From NCBI GenBank assembly GCA_028554745.1, contig JAQOTN010000009.1, positions 806,001 to 870,000 on the forward strand: 64,000 nt of DNA, read 5' to 3'. Of the stretch, positions 25,792 to 39,636 are shown in pieces (position 1 is the first letter of the stretch; every line of letters starts with the position of its first letter). A program made the position numbers and the translations under genes. A model generated the notes under the pieces. It was not told the origin of the DNA. It saw nothing but the letters and a program-made list of their open reading frames with translations, and made no database searches. The DNA comes from Blastocrithidia nonstop (Eukaryota; Euglenozoa; Kinetoplastea; Trypanosomatida; Trypanosomatidae).

Positions 25792-27081
25792 ATGCGTTTA
25801 AGACAAGTGCGTTATATGGATCTAACTGTACAACTTTTGACGTTGTGTCTTTTGTGCCTAGTGTGTCATTCATTTGTAGTAGAAGCGTCATTTTTCTCAT
25901 CGGCATCGTCATCGTCGTCGTCGTCACAAATTAGTAGTAATGATTACTACGAAATTCTTGACTTAGCCGACAAACGCGAAGAGGCTACATTGGCGTAGAT
26001 CAAACTCAAGTTTCGCTCCTTGTCGCGTAAACATCACCCTGACGTCGCCTCATCTTCGTCAGACAAAGAAGTCTACGCTAAAATCAATCGAGCCTATGAG
26101 GTGTTGAGCGATAAGCGGAAACGTAAGATGTACGATATGCGAGGCGAAGATGGACTTAAACTGCTAGAGCGTGCACACGCCATGGGCAATAACGCAGGCA
26201 TGAACCCACTGGCCCAGTTGTTTGGCATGAACACCGATGATGGACTGCATGGACAAAAAATGAGTGCCAACATGCAGACTTCCTTGTAGAATGCATTTAC
26301 TGGTGGCAAAGTTTCATTTAGTTTGAATAAACAAAAAGTCTGCCCGCACTGCAAAGGTACTGGTGCCTAGCACCACTCCCCAATTAACAAATGTCGGCAC
26401 TGTCATGGACAAGGTATAATTCGTCAGCGTAGTATGATTGGGCCAAACATGTTTCAGTAGTTTCAGATGGCCTGTCCTTCCTGTGGTGGGTCTGGGTAAA
26501 TCCCACGGCATGTGTGTCCGGTGTGTCATGGCAAGAAAGTGATTCGAGATGTGAGTATGTTGGAGATAGACATCGAACCAGGAATTCCATAAAGTCATCA
26601 GGTGACCTTTGAGATGGAAGCCGACGAATCACCTGATCGCATTCCAGGTGATTTGATTGTTACAATCACTACGATGCCACATGCACGTTTTACGCGTCGT
26701 GCTAATGGCGTAGATTTGTAAACGACACTCAGCATTACACTGAAGGAGGCATTGTTAGGCTTTGACAAGTACATAACCCACTTAGATGGCAAAGAGCAGG
26801 TGCACGTAGTGTCAAATCAGATTACATAATATGGTAAGATTATTAAAATTGCACACAAAGGTATGCCCAAGTTACACTTCCCATCTGAGCGAGGTGATTT
26901 ATACGTCAAGGTCATCTTTGTCATGCCAACCTCGTTGTCTGTAGAGCAGCGTAGTGCACTACTCACGTTATGAGACGGCAACACAAGTAGTAATGGAGAA
27001 AATATGAGTGGTAGTAACAACTTCCACAACAATGATGATGATGACGAAGACGAAGAAAATGGCTACATAACCGATTTGTAA
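25792..27081 (+). CDS. DnaJ/Hsp40 type I co-chaperone, probably ER-luminal
   Basis: Predicted 429 aa. J-domain proteins stimulate the ATPase of Hsp70. A hydrophobic N-terminus (about residues 10-32, LTVQLLTLCLLCLVCHSFVV) looks like a signal peptide and points to the secretory pathway, as in Scj1/ERdj3 proteins. The J domain covers about 50-115 with HPD at 82-84. The zinc region has all four CxxC pairs: 184-187, 201-204, 228-231 and 242-245. The substrate-binding barrels follow (RIPGDLIVTI, GVDLETTLSITLKEALLGF, GMPKLHFPSERGDLYVKV). An acidic Asp/Glu-rich stretch ends the protein. Former stops read as Glu occur in EATLAEIKLKFRSLS and QEFQMACPSC. The ATG at 25792 is preferred over an upstream TTG. 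The stop is TAA at 27079-27081. The protein ends TDL, so no clear KDEL-like retention signal is seen. Confidence 0.93.
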
Positions 27082-29305
<2,224 letters not shown>

Positions 29306-31051
29306 GGAGTGAACACATAAAGTAAAATTGGTTATTGTTATTAATAATAATATACTTTATATTAATATATTTATGAAAGTATAATTGATAGTTTTGACAT
29401 TATTTCTCTTTTTGTTTTTGTTGTTGATGGTTGTCAGTGTTTTCCGTCTTTGTAAACTCAAACCTTACAAGTCTGATTTTTCAATGCACGTTTTTTTGGC
29501 TAAATTACATTCTCAACTATTATTTGTAATTTCTATGCGTGTTTTTGTATGAGAGTAAGTACAAATAAAAAAATATTTGTTAGTTTACATATAATTGTCG
29601 TTAAGAAAAGCTGTTAAAGGAGATTTTAACCCACTTTTCAATGATCAGCATTTGTATTTGACACGTATGGTGCAAATTCAATCGACTAAACTATCATTTT
29701 TTGTATTTATTTTGTGTAAACCATTTTTTTTTTAAAAAATCTGTAGAAACGAAAAGAAAATTTTTTTGATTGATATATTTGCTTGTTTAAAAAAAATATA
29801 AGAAGAGGAAGTGTAGCAAGTTGTAGTATTATAGGTGTCCTATCACATCAAAAGATCAACATTTAACACTGTTTTACATGTAATGTTTCCGAAACATTTT
29901 ACTTTACCTATCATAAGTGTTCTTTTTGTAATGTCAAGTAAATTACCAATCTGTCTTTACCACAAAACATATTTGTGAAAGTGTATAAAATCTTCTGACA
30001 AGCACGATGCGTTTATGTGTTATACTTCGATCAAATGCAAGTATAGCACAAACGTAAATTTTTATTAAAAATTCATTTACTGTAAAATGGATATATTATC
30101 ACCATCAATACTGTTTATCTTACAAAGGCGTGGAAGGAAAATAAATATAGTTCGTGTGAAAGCAAAGTAAAAAGAAGCAAGGTGTGTATAGTAAAATTGT
30201 AAATAGTGGAAAATAAAGTTAAGTGTAAATTTTGTGCTTCCTTACAGTATCAAATTATTAGTTATTGATTTGATGTTCATGAGTATGTTTGCCTTTTGTT
30301 TTTGATGTTCGTAATTACTATTATTGGCATCTGGAGATGGAGTCAAAAAAACTTTGATATTTTTGTAGTGTTTTGTATTTGATTAGTCGATATAAGGTAG
30401 TTTGTTTGGTTTTTCGTAGTTTACTACTGTCAATTTATATATATGTTAAAAGTATCTATTTATACTACAAAAAATATATTGTACATGTGAATGTGCAAGA
30501 AGCCTCAACTGCACAATTAAATGTTATTTTAGCTCAATAATGTTTATATAGTATAATATGAGTACATATTTAATTTTTTCTTCTTAGTGCTATTTATCCG
30601 CTTTTGCATATCTAATTTACAATTTTTAGATTTATATAAACAGTTGTAATACGTTTTTAGTATTCAAATAATTATCCTTTTTTGTCTCGTAAATTTGTTT
30701 TTTTTTACTTAACTCTTGACGTTTTTTCAATATATAAATAATATTTAACAGAACATTATTTTTATTTTTTCTTTTATCGAAAATTTGTTTTTACATATAT
30801 AGCATTATTCGTTTAAAAAAAATTACAAAAAGTAGAAAATAGTAATATAGGTGTCATTTACAAAATTTTGTAAGTACAAATAATCGTAGAACACTGATCA
30901 ACAAAACTTGTTTTTATAATATAATTATTTTTCTTTCTGGCTTTCTAGACTATATACGTGCTACCTGTTCAACTTGTACTCCAATTTATTTATCAATTTA
31001 TATAATTTTTTTGTTTATTTGTTGTGTAAATTACAACTTTACATCACAAAT
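29306..31051. other. AT-rich intergenic spacer with an acceptor candidate
   Basis: About 1.75 kb of AT-rich DNA without gene-like frames on either strand. The pyrimidine stretch TTTCTTTCTGGCTTTCTAG ends in AG at 30947-30948 and is a candidate acceptor about 100 bases before the cyclin ATG. No RNA gene was recognised. Confidence 0.55.
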
Positions 31052-32803
31052 ATGTCTGCACTACGTGAGGTGTCTAACCTTCCGGCTAAGTCTGTGGCAG
31101 ATGGTAAAGTCAAATTAACAAATCGTTCTGTTAACACGTACAATACACATAATGTTGTGCCAAGACTCAATAAAAATAACAACAGTCAAGGCGTAGATGA
31201 TAACATAAGACGTGCATACCATGATGTACATCATCAATAAAAGCGACAAGAGCAACAACAGCAATCACAACAAGCACCATAAGAGCACAATCATTACAGT
31301 CAGCCTGCGTGTTCGTCTCAATCTTCGCAATAGCTTCGTCCATTACTTTATGAACCCCATGACGATGACCCACTCTATTGTACCGACTTGGTGCAGGATA
31401 TTATGCTCATGTTTTTCACAAAGTAGAAAGAGGCGGTGCGTAAATTCAATGAAGGAATTGCCTCGTATGACAGTAACACCGGTAGTCTGCACCGGTACTA
31501 CGCCTCACCACACTACCTACAGTATCAACCGTAGATAAACGAAACGATGCGAATGATTCTCGTAGACTGACTTATTGATGTGCACATCAAGTACAAGCTT
31601 CGGCCATAGACCATGTTCTTAACGGTGAATTTGATTGATCGATATTTGTCCTGTCAGAATACCAAATTTAACAGCAGCACCTTTGTCAAGCGATCTAAGC
31701 TGCAACTGGTTGGTATCTGTAGTCTACTACTGGCATCCAAGTATGAATAAATATGACCGGTAGAGATTGACAAGTGTGTGCACATCACCGCCAACTCGTA
31801 CACGCGAGAGTAAATTATTGAGATGGAGCGAACCATGTGTGGAGCTTTGTGCTTTCGTTTTACCGTACCAACGTCATTCCAGTTTGCCACTCGCTTGCTT
31901 AATTTGCTCGATGGCGATGATTTTCTTCAGCAATACTCACACCTTCATCATCAACAACAACAACATTATTCACCACATAATGAAACAGATTGCAGTGATG
32001 ACTGCGATAATATGTAGCTTACGAGTCAGAAGCAACGACTGTCCATGTTAAACGTCAACATGATGAGAAATTTTAATAATCACAGTAACAGTAGCTCCAG
32101 TATAAAACACATGTATAATGCCACGGTGGATAGTACTTTTACAGTAACAAGTATTAATGACAAGGCTGAATCGAACTAGAGTGACGAAGTGATGAAAAAG
32201 AAAAAAGTATTGGCTGAGCAGTTTACCTTACTCAAGCATGTGACATTTTTTTTCATGGAGCACGCCTTGCTCGATTACAAGTGTCTGCAATTCACACCAT
32301 CGCAAATCGCCAACGCGTGTGTCTTTCTCGCACTCGTGACACTTCGACTCAAGTACAACGTTCCCATATTGTCTGCTAGCAATATAAACAAAAACAATAA
32401 AAGTCAACAATCTGCATAATCAAAACGATCATAACAAGAGCAAACTACATCAAAATTATCATCAAAATCATCTTCATCATCGATAACATCATCACCGCAA
32501 GCGGCAAACTCCATGGCATTTCACTCTATTGACTCCTTTTCGTTAGCCCCATCAATGGCAACAAATACAAATACGCATTTACCATAATCAGAAAGTATGA
32601 CACCAACAAACGTGTGAAGTGATAAGTTGCGTTATCATAGTAGAGCAGAGGTGAGTGATTTTAAAGTATGTGCGAATATTATATTAGAGTTTGTCAATTA
32701 CGTACCCACCACTAAGTATCAAGCAGTTCGACGTAAGTATGGCATGGTGAAGAATGGCGAGGTAACAAAATTAATGATGCCTAATGAGCTACCGAAAAAG
32801 TAA
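31052..32803 (+). CDS. CYC6: Mitotic-type (B-like) cyclin, probably CYC6
   Basis: Predicted 583 aa. It is a regulatory subunit of a cdc2-related kinase. The cyclin box signature is clear: [20 protein letters not shown], then [30 protein letters not shown], and the Tyr/Arg/Glu helix [15 protein letters not shown]. The invariant Trp (residue 173) is TGA at 31568-31570, and many Glu positions are TAA or TAG. The second cyclin fold ([37 protein letters not shown]) follows an insertion rich in Gln, Asn, Ser and His, so the two halves are pushed apart by about 100 residues. A further Ser-rich insertion precedes the C-terminal [18 protein letters not shown]. The name CYC6 rests on the family and on my unchecked memory that this cyclin neighbours DLD in trypanosomes. 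The stop is TAA at 32801-32803. Confidence 0.9.
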
Positions 32804-34204
32804 AGATTAAAGGAAAAAAGAGTAAATATGTATTGTTTAATAAAAAGTTTCACTACAAATTAATAATTTATATATGTTTTTATTTATTTGAAATAAACAT
32901 TTACTATGTACGCAAAAGCAAAGAAATAATTATTGTAAAAAGCTGCTATGCACTAGCATAACACAGTTATATGAGTAGACTAATTCGTCAGAACAACTAG
33001 TCTAACAGAATGCAAATTCAATGAATATGAATGCGAAAACTTAAGCAAAAAAAAATTGTTGGATAGAATACATTTTTACTTTAATTTAACTTGTTTATAA
33101 ACAGCAATAGTTTGCTTGTATTTATCAATACATGCACATACTGTTTTTAGTATTAGCACTACAAAAAAATAGTTGCAAGTACAAACTACACTTCTGTACG
33201 AAAAAAAAATATACATCAACAATTAGATACTATAAATTATTTTATTAATTTTTTTTGTCAATTTGCAAATGCCCATGTAATTCACATTAGAAGTATGCGC
33301 TGTACTTCTGTATGTGCGACTTGCGCTGGTTTTTTCCCACAAGTCTTTATAATTTTTTTAATTTGTAAGTGCCATCACAAAAACATTGATTATAATTATT
33401 CTTCTTTTCACGGTGATAACACATAATATGTTAATTATCACACTAATTATCTTGGGATCTGAATTTAGCAATACTTAGATTATGTGAGTTTGTTTTCTGT
33501 GTTTGTTTTTCACTAGATCCACTGATACGTTTTTTTAACTAGATCAACGTGTACATCTTAGACCTTGGTATTGTTACTACTCCAATAGACATTTTACAAT
33601 CAATTAAATACACACATACCTATATGCATATATACACACATTCGAATGTACTTGTTTTTCTAAAATTTGCATTACCTTTATATAATTACTTTTCTTTAAT
33701 TGTATGTGCCACTCACTCATCATACGTTAGCATAAACGTGTAATATGTACACCAAATGTAACTCATTTGTTTGTGTTTATATTTGAGTGTGTGTGTGTGT
33801 GTGTATGTATGAAAGTGTGCGTACTTACATGAATGTACTTCATCACTATCAACTATGATTATACCTAAATAATCGTTTTATTTATTTATTTTACTTCCTT
33901 TTACTCACAGCAATAAATACATGTAGATAAAATTTTATGTAACGCTCACAATGCTTGTCAATACATACTTATGTATACGCATATAAAGATTAAAAGTAAG
34001 GTTAACTATCGGTAAAGTAAATATTATACTATAATTATTATCGCTTAAATACTTATAATGACCATTTTTAAATGGCTTGACTATCATTGTATAATTGCAT
34101 TTTCTTTTCACTTTTCACTTTTTTTTGTTAATTTGTTTTGTTTTTTATATCCTAGTTTTTTTTATCAGTATATAGATTACACAATTTACTGCAAAGTGAA
34201 CACA
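32804..34204. other. AT-rich intergenic spacer with a (GT)9 repeat
   Basis: About 1.4 kb of AT-rich sequence with no gene-like frame. A GT repeat lies at about 33787-33804. T-rich tracts followed by TAG at 34153-34155 and CAG at about 34166-34168 are candidate acceptors for the small gene that follows. Confidence 0.5.
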
Positions 34205-34573
34205 ATGGGCCTACGTATGTTTCGTGACTTTTTACGATTGCAACGGTGATAGCACCAGTTGCTGAAACGTGATGACAAGTCTGAAGGTTTCATTGTGTAT
34301 GGTCTTCGTCGCATTCCTTGAACTGGAGTGGTGGTGATGTTGTTTGCTCTTTTATTTTTTGGTGTAGATTTGACTGCCGGCATCAAACACACGGCATCAT
34401 CTATTCGCGAGTCCAAGCTAGACGCACAACAACAGCTACAGCTGAGGCGACTGAAATAGAAGGAATGGGCACGAAAGCAGGTCGAGTTTTTCAGAGAAGG
34501 TGAAGGACCTACGTAGAAAGACGCACAACACGTTTTTGGCGTCACGGGAATGGCTGAATCAGGTGCAAACTAA
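34205..34573 (+). CDS. Small single-TM protein of unknown function
   Basis: Predicted 122 aa. A basic N-terminal third (MGLRMFRDFLRLQRWEHQLL) is followed by one hydrophobic segment at about residues 41-57 (GVVVMLFALLFFGVDLT) and a charged helical tail with Arg/Lys/Glu-rich LRRLKEKEWARKQVEFF. Its size and shape resemble small single-pass subunits of mitochondrial inner-membrane complexes, but no family was recognised. TGA encodes Trp at residues 15 (34247-34249) and 39 (34319-34321), the second just before the membrane segment. TAG encodes Glu at 16 and further down. The frame is open from ATG to TAA (34571-34573) only under the altered code, and the coding region is less AT-rich than its flanks. 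Confidence 0.78.
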
Positions 34574-34966
34574 ACACATTAATTATTATTTTTTTTTTTG
34601 TATATTTGTTTTTAAAAAAGGTATGTTGTACTGCTTTGCAGAAATTATCGTATGTAATTACTTTTGCACGTGCACTCTTATGTAGTTATCATTTTTTCGA
34701 TCAACTCAATGTTGACTTTTCATCAATATGAGAAGGATAAGAATTGTAGCTTGTTTTCGCTTTAGATGCAATAAATGTTATATAAAAATGATGACGTTCA
34801 TTTGTAAAACATGTTAAAAAAATTAATTTGTCTGCTTATCTACGCTTTTTTTATTATAAAATATACCAATTTATATCTATAAACAAGATAATATACATAT
34901 TTCTGAATTAGTTATACTTTATAATATTTATAATTAGTTCTCTATTTGTTGTTTCTGCGTCGCACA
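34574..34966. other. Intergenic spacer
   Basis: Short AT-rich spacer. I see no gene and no clear acceptor tract. Confidence 0.5.
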
Positions 34967-37900
34967 ATGCTCAATACTATTCTGCATGACATTTATTGTT
35001 TGAAGCGTATGCATGCAATCTTTCCAGATCAGGTATTAGGCCATACATTGAAGGATAAAATAATGCGTATTAATTTAAAACCAGCGTTGTAAGAAGTTAA
35101 ACGCAAAAGTCAAGACACGGTGCTACTGAGCAACATGAAACGACGCGTACAAACTGACGACTATGATGAATAAATGTCAAACTAGTCAATCTCATCATCA
35201 TTAATTAATATTAGTTTGTCTAATAGTGCAACAAATAATATCGCGGCATAGTGCTAACACAGTAATGTTTGTAAAACAGGTAATAATGCAGAAAGGTAAG
35301 GTAACGGCGCAGATGCTGCTTTTTAAGCGAATAACGACATGGCAAAAGCGCACGGTGAATTATTAGGTAGCTGAAGCGGTCGCTTTGTAGCGGTGCCAAA
35401 TCCATCGTCTCTGGCGAACCTGCTAGAGTGTTTGGCGTACTTTGAATTAGGTAAGAGTTCCATCACACATGACACGCTCATGCTTATCTAGTTTATCTTG
35501 CCATACATGACGATCAATCAGCTCTCTAACACCTTAGCTGCGGCGTGTGCGCTTGGTGAGCAAGGTGTGACGGTGCCCACTACGGCACTTCTCAATGCCG
35601 CATTACATGTGAATGGCTAAGCTGATAGCAGCACTAATACTCCTAATAACGATAATAGTCAAAAGAATTAGTCTAAGAAAGCACACGCTTCAACTCCACC
35701 AGCGTACTTGTCCAGTACACAAAGTACATCATGACGTTCATAGTTTGACCACAGTGAAATAGGACGCAATGTGATTCGATTGATGAAGGCACTGCAACGA
35801 GCGTAGGTGAAACAGGAAGAGATTTGAGCCTTGATCGCATAGCATTGTGTTCGTTATATGCATTTTCTCACTCCGCGTCAGCTGCTTAATGTGGTGTAGA
35901 TTTTTAGTACAGAGCAAATGACCTACTACCCAGATTTTTACATTGCCACATAACAATACATCATCTCTCAACCTGCAAATTTTATGAATATGTAACAACT
36001 TCAACGCATTATCAACTACTTTAAGGCGGTCAACCAACCGGTGATGTCGTTGTTAGCACTCAGTACAAATCGCTTTGACGCTGGATTTTAGCAGAGTCTG
36101 AATGCACTGGCAAATGTAACGCAGCGAAGTGGGTTTATGGAAAAATAACAGGCATTACATGACTTGCTGCCGTACACCTATGGAAAGCATATCAAAACCC
36201 ATGTGGCCAATAGTATTAAACATCTATCACCAAAATAGTCTATACACGGGTAGTCTACACGCAAAAGCAAAACATAAGAAACACAAAAGGAGTAGTAGTA
36301 ATAATATGAAAGGAAAACGTAGAGCAGTGAACAGGAGCAGCATTTACATTTGTCAAGTAAATAAAATGCTGTAGTAACAGCCTTTCTAAATGTTGCAATT
36401 CCTGCATTTAGCAAAGCCAATGGTAGCACGCTGCTCAGCTTACTCCTTCAGTGTGATGAGAAGAAAATCATGCATGCACGACTTATTTAGGCAGCGATAT
36501 ACCGTGTACAAGAATTGTATTTTTATATGACTATTACACAAACAACAACATTCTCATCATCTGCTACATAGAGTACATCTACACCATAGTCAATGCCACG
36601 AGCAGATCGTCAAGCTAAATTTGCACGTAGAGCACAAGAGATACTTCCACATGATATCAATCAAATGACAATACTCATTGAGCACATTTTATATTTCCTA
36701 AATCCCGCGTTTTTTGTTAATGAGAGGACCACCACGTTGCTCGTGGACATGTTAGATGCGATTGCAGGCAGAACAGTTGAGCACTTTCATCACCGATTAC
36801 TAAAAATTGCCTAATGTGCCTGTCAACTCGTGTAAGAAGAGCTGCTACCTCGTCACTACTTTGCTGTTCTCATAACGTATCTCAAGTAGACACGCGATAT
36901 GGTGACCACTACACTCATCAACTCAGCACGAGTGTAACTGTTTATTCGTTCATTATTGCAACTTAAGCCATATGGTGGAATTGCCGTTATTGAGTACTAC
37001 CTGCCCATCATCACGGTAGAAGCCTCCAAGTCCAATTTACACGTTCAGGTAAGTTTGGCGGAAATGTTAGCCACGTTGCCTGCCGCAAAGTGTGAACTGC
37101 TACCGTCACTATTTCGTGCCATTGTAGGCCAAAAGCGATGAGCAATGATGTTAATTCCACAATAAATTGGAATGCTTCTACGTGCGATGCGTGGTGGTGG
37201 GGTACGACACACTGGTTTACTGGCTGGTATGATGCAAATCATGACCTCGCGAAAGCAACTCTTTCATGGACACGATGTGGTGTAGTATTTGGTGCATTTA
37301 GCCATTTTGGGTTAACGAGAGGTGTAATTTTTTACTACCATGGCCACTTATGTCCTGTAAAGCGGTAATAGTGGGGGTATTGCAAATAATAATATTACCA
37401 GTAACAGTAAAAAAAAGAAATCAAAAAATCAAATCCACGAAAGCGCCAACAGAGAAGGAATGAGCATACTGCAACACTCGACCAGTGTACATGACCTGTG
37501 CACGTTACTCTATGTGTTTACGTTCATCGTGAAAGATGTAATTCGTGTGGTACAGCAAATATTAGCCCGACTAAAAGTTTCTGTCTCTCAGGTAAGCGCG
37601 TAGGATGTGGTGAAAGTATTATACAGTCTAGTCAAATTACATGTTACTCGACATTACTAAATCACCAACCCGTTGTGTGATCGAATGGTCAAGTTGTGTA
37701 AATCATGCACCGCACAGGAACTGAGTAGTGTATGGAGTTCACTTCGTGCGTTAAATTTTTATCATGCTGCATTCACGTAAACCACGCGAAATGTCATGTA
37801 AGGCGAAGCAACATATCACATAATGCACATGGCGCTCCATCGTACCTATGCAAAGCAACATAGTTATTCATAATAACATGTAGCTAAACCCAAAATGTCC

Positions 37901-39316
37901 GATAAAACATTTGTAGCCATAATTTCAGCCATGATGCAGATTACCATTAGCAATGTTTAGTATACACAAATGTCAAATTGCACGCAGACTATATCACAGG
38001 GGCACACCAACACAGCTTCATCTATTTTACCTTTGACTGTAAATAATATTAGTAGTATTAATAGTAACAGTAAAAATAAGAAGAATAATAAGTTAGTGAA
38101 AACTTCGCAAGAACTGCACTACGATCAATTACACGATAATAGTAGTAATACGCAAATAAAGATGTTGCAATGCTCACATCCCTTTAGCAATGATGTCAAT
38201 GTGCAAGTTGCATTTAAAGAAGCGACAATACGACTGTTCTCATCAATGATCATTCATACAAAATTTGTAGAACAGCCATTACATGGAATGAACAACCGAG
38301 TCGCACCACGTGAGATGAGTGGACTGCATATTTGCTTAGCCATCAACACGCTTGTCTACTTGGCACACATTGATTTAAGTGAGTATGAGTGAAATGTACT
38401 GGCGACGGTGGCAAACTACTTTGCAACATTTCTCTCACGAGGCAATGCATAAACCAATTGCTTTGCTGCCGTAGATACACTAATAGCACTAATTCGACTA
38501 CGTCAACAGTGATCAGAACGTTTTGCAACACGATAAGAATGCGAAAAGGTCAACATTACAAACTCTGCAGATAATAATAGAATGCAAAACTCTCAATAGC
38601 CTTCCTCTTTGTAGACATTGTTGCAGTAGTACACGAGTCATTGACTTGACCACATCCCAACGTAGTTATTGCGATTTGTTCAAGATAAACAGAAAGTTAT
38701 ACTGACTTCACAAAAAATTCGAAATGAATTGCGTGAGTTGGGCCTACTTTCACGAATTACCGGGCATAACGATTTACATTACCAAATTAGTAATAGTAAT
38801 AGTAGTAAAAGAAATTTATACAATACGAATAAGCGTGATAATTTAGGCAATACTAGTACTGATGGTGTTAGTAGTACGATTAATAATCTTGAGACAGAAA
38901 TATAAAAGGCGACAGCCTCTGCACACGCATTCTGGCACGCTACAGCAGTACAAGAGTAAGTGCCACTCACTACACCGCTAGTCAACAAACGTGTTAAAAA
39001 GTCATAAGACATGGTTACTCGACTACGCAAAGGTGCACACGTGGCCAAGGAGAGGAAAAGACTAACCTCATCCTAGCTGGAAGAACGGCTGTCTAGCGTA
39101 AACACAGAAAGAGATGCCGACATGTCTACAACAGTAATAATAGATGAACTACGAAAATAGAAGGCTGCAGACACAAGTAAAGTGTCAAATGTCAAAGACA
39201 CAGACGAGAAAACAAAATTTAGGCAGCAAACTCAACATATAGCAACAGACAGAACGATCAAGAGCAAGCCACTTACAACAACAGCACCAGAAGCAATTTC
39301 ATAGATCACGCTGTAA
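34967..39316 (+). CDS. Large, mainly helical protein of unknown function
   Basis: Predicted 1449 aa. The frame is open for 4.35 kb with TAA, TAG and TGA as sense. The protein starts MLNTILHDIYCLKRMHAIFPDQ. Much of residues 130-1200 consists of Leu/Ala-rich amphipathic helices that resemble a helical-repeat solenoid (for example SLANLLECLAYFELGKSS, TINQLSNTLAAACALGEQG, NFMNMEQLQRIINYFK, LLVDMLDAIAGRTVEHF, MLATLPAAKCELLPSLFRAI). Such solenoids are common in trypanosomatid mitochondrial RNA-processing and ribosome-assembly proteins, but no RAP or PPR signature is plain. Asn/Ser/Lys-rich insertions interrupt it (for example about 37380-37430 and 38040-38160). The last 130 residues are charged and probably coiled-coil. 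The first ATG in the open frame was used, and TAA at 39314-39316 is taken as the stop. Function unknown. Confidence 0.75.
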
Positions 39317-39636
39317 AAGTGGTGCTTACCAATTTTTTTATGTAATCAATTTATTCACAGAACAATTATTCGTTATTGTGGTTTTTTTCTCACCTCTTTT
39401 CGTGGGTAAAATATAACAATTTTAATAATGATAATTTGCTGTAAATATATATGTTTATTATTAGAGCACTTTAATTAGAACATATAAGTTTAGTAATTAT
39501 GTTTTTTTCTATTGCTTCACTTTCATTATTTTACAAAAAATTTATTTCATCAATTAAGCATAGTATTTTATATTAATATTTTATTTTTTACGTTATTTAT
39601 TTAGTCAATAAATTATTTTTTTCTGGAAAACAAGAA
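39317..39636. other. Short AT-rich spacer
   Basis: About 320 bases of AT-rich DNA between two very large genes. No gene was seen; a weak T-rich tract is present but no acceptor stands out. Confidence 0.5.

Noticed and set aside
36593-37141. Separate small genes at 36593-36814 and 36956-37141
   Set aside because: They lie in the same frame as, and inside, the 34967-39316 gene and are joined by former stops.
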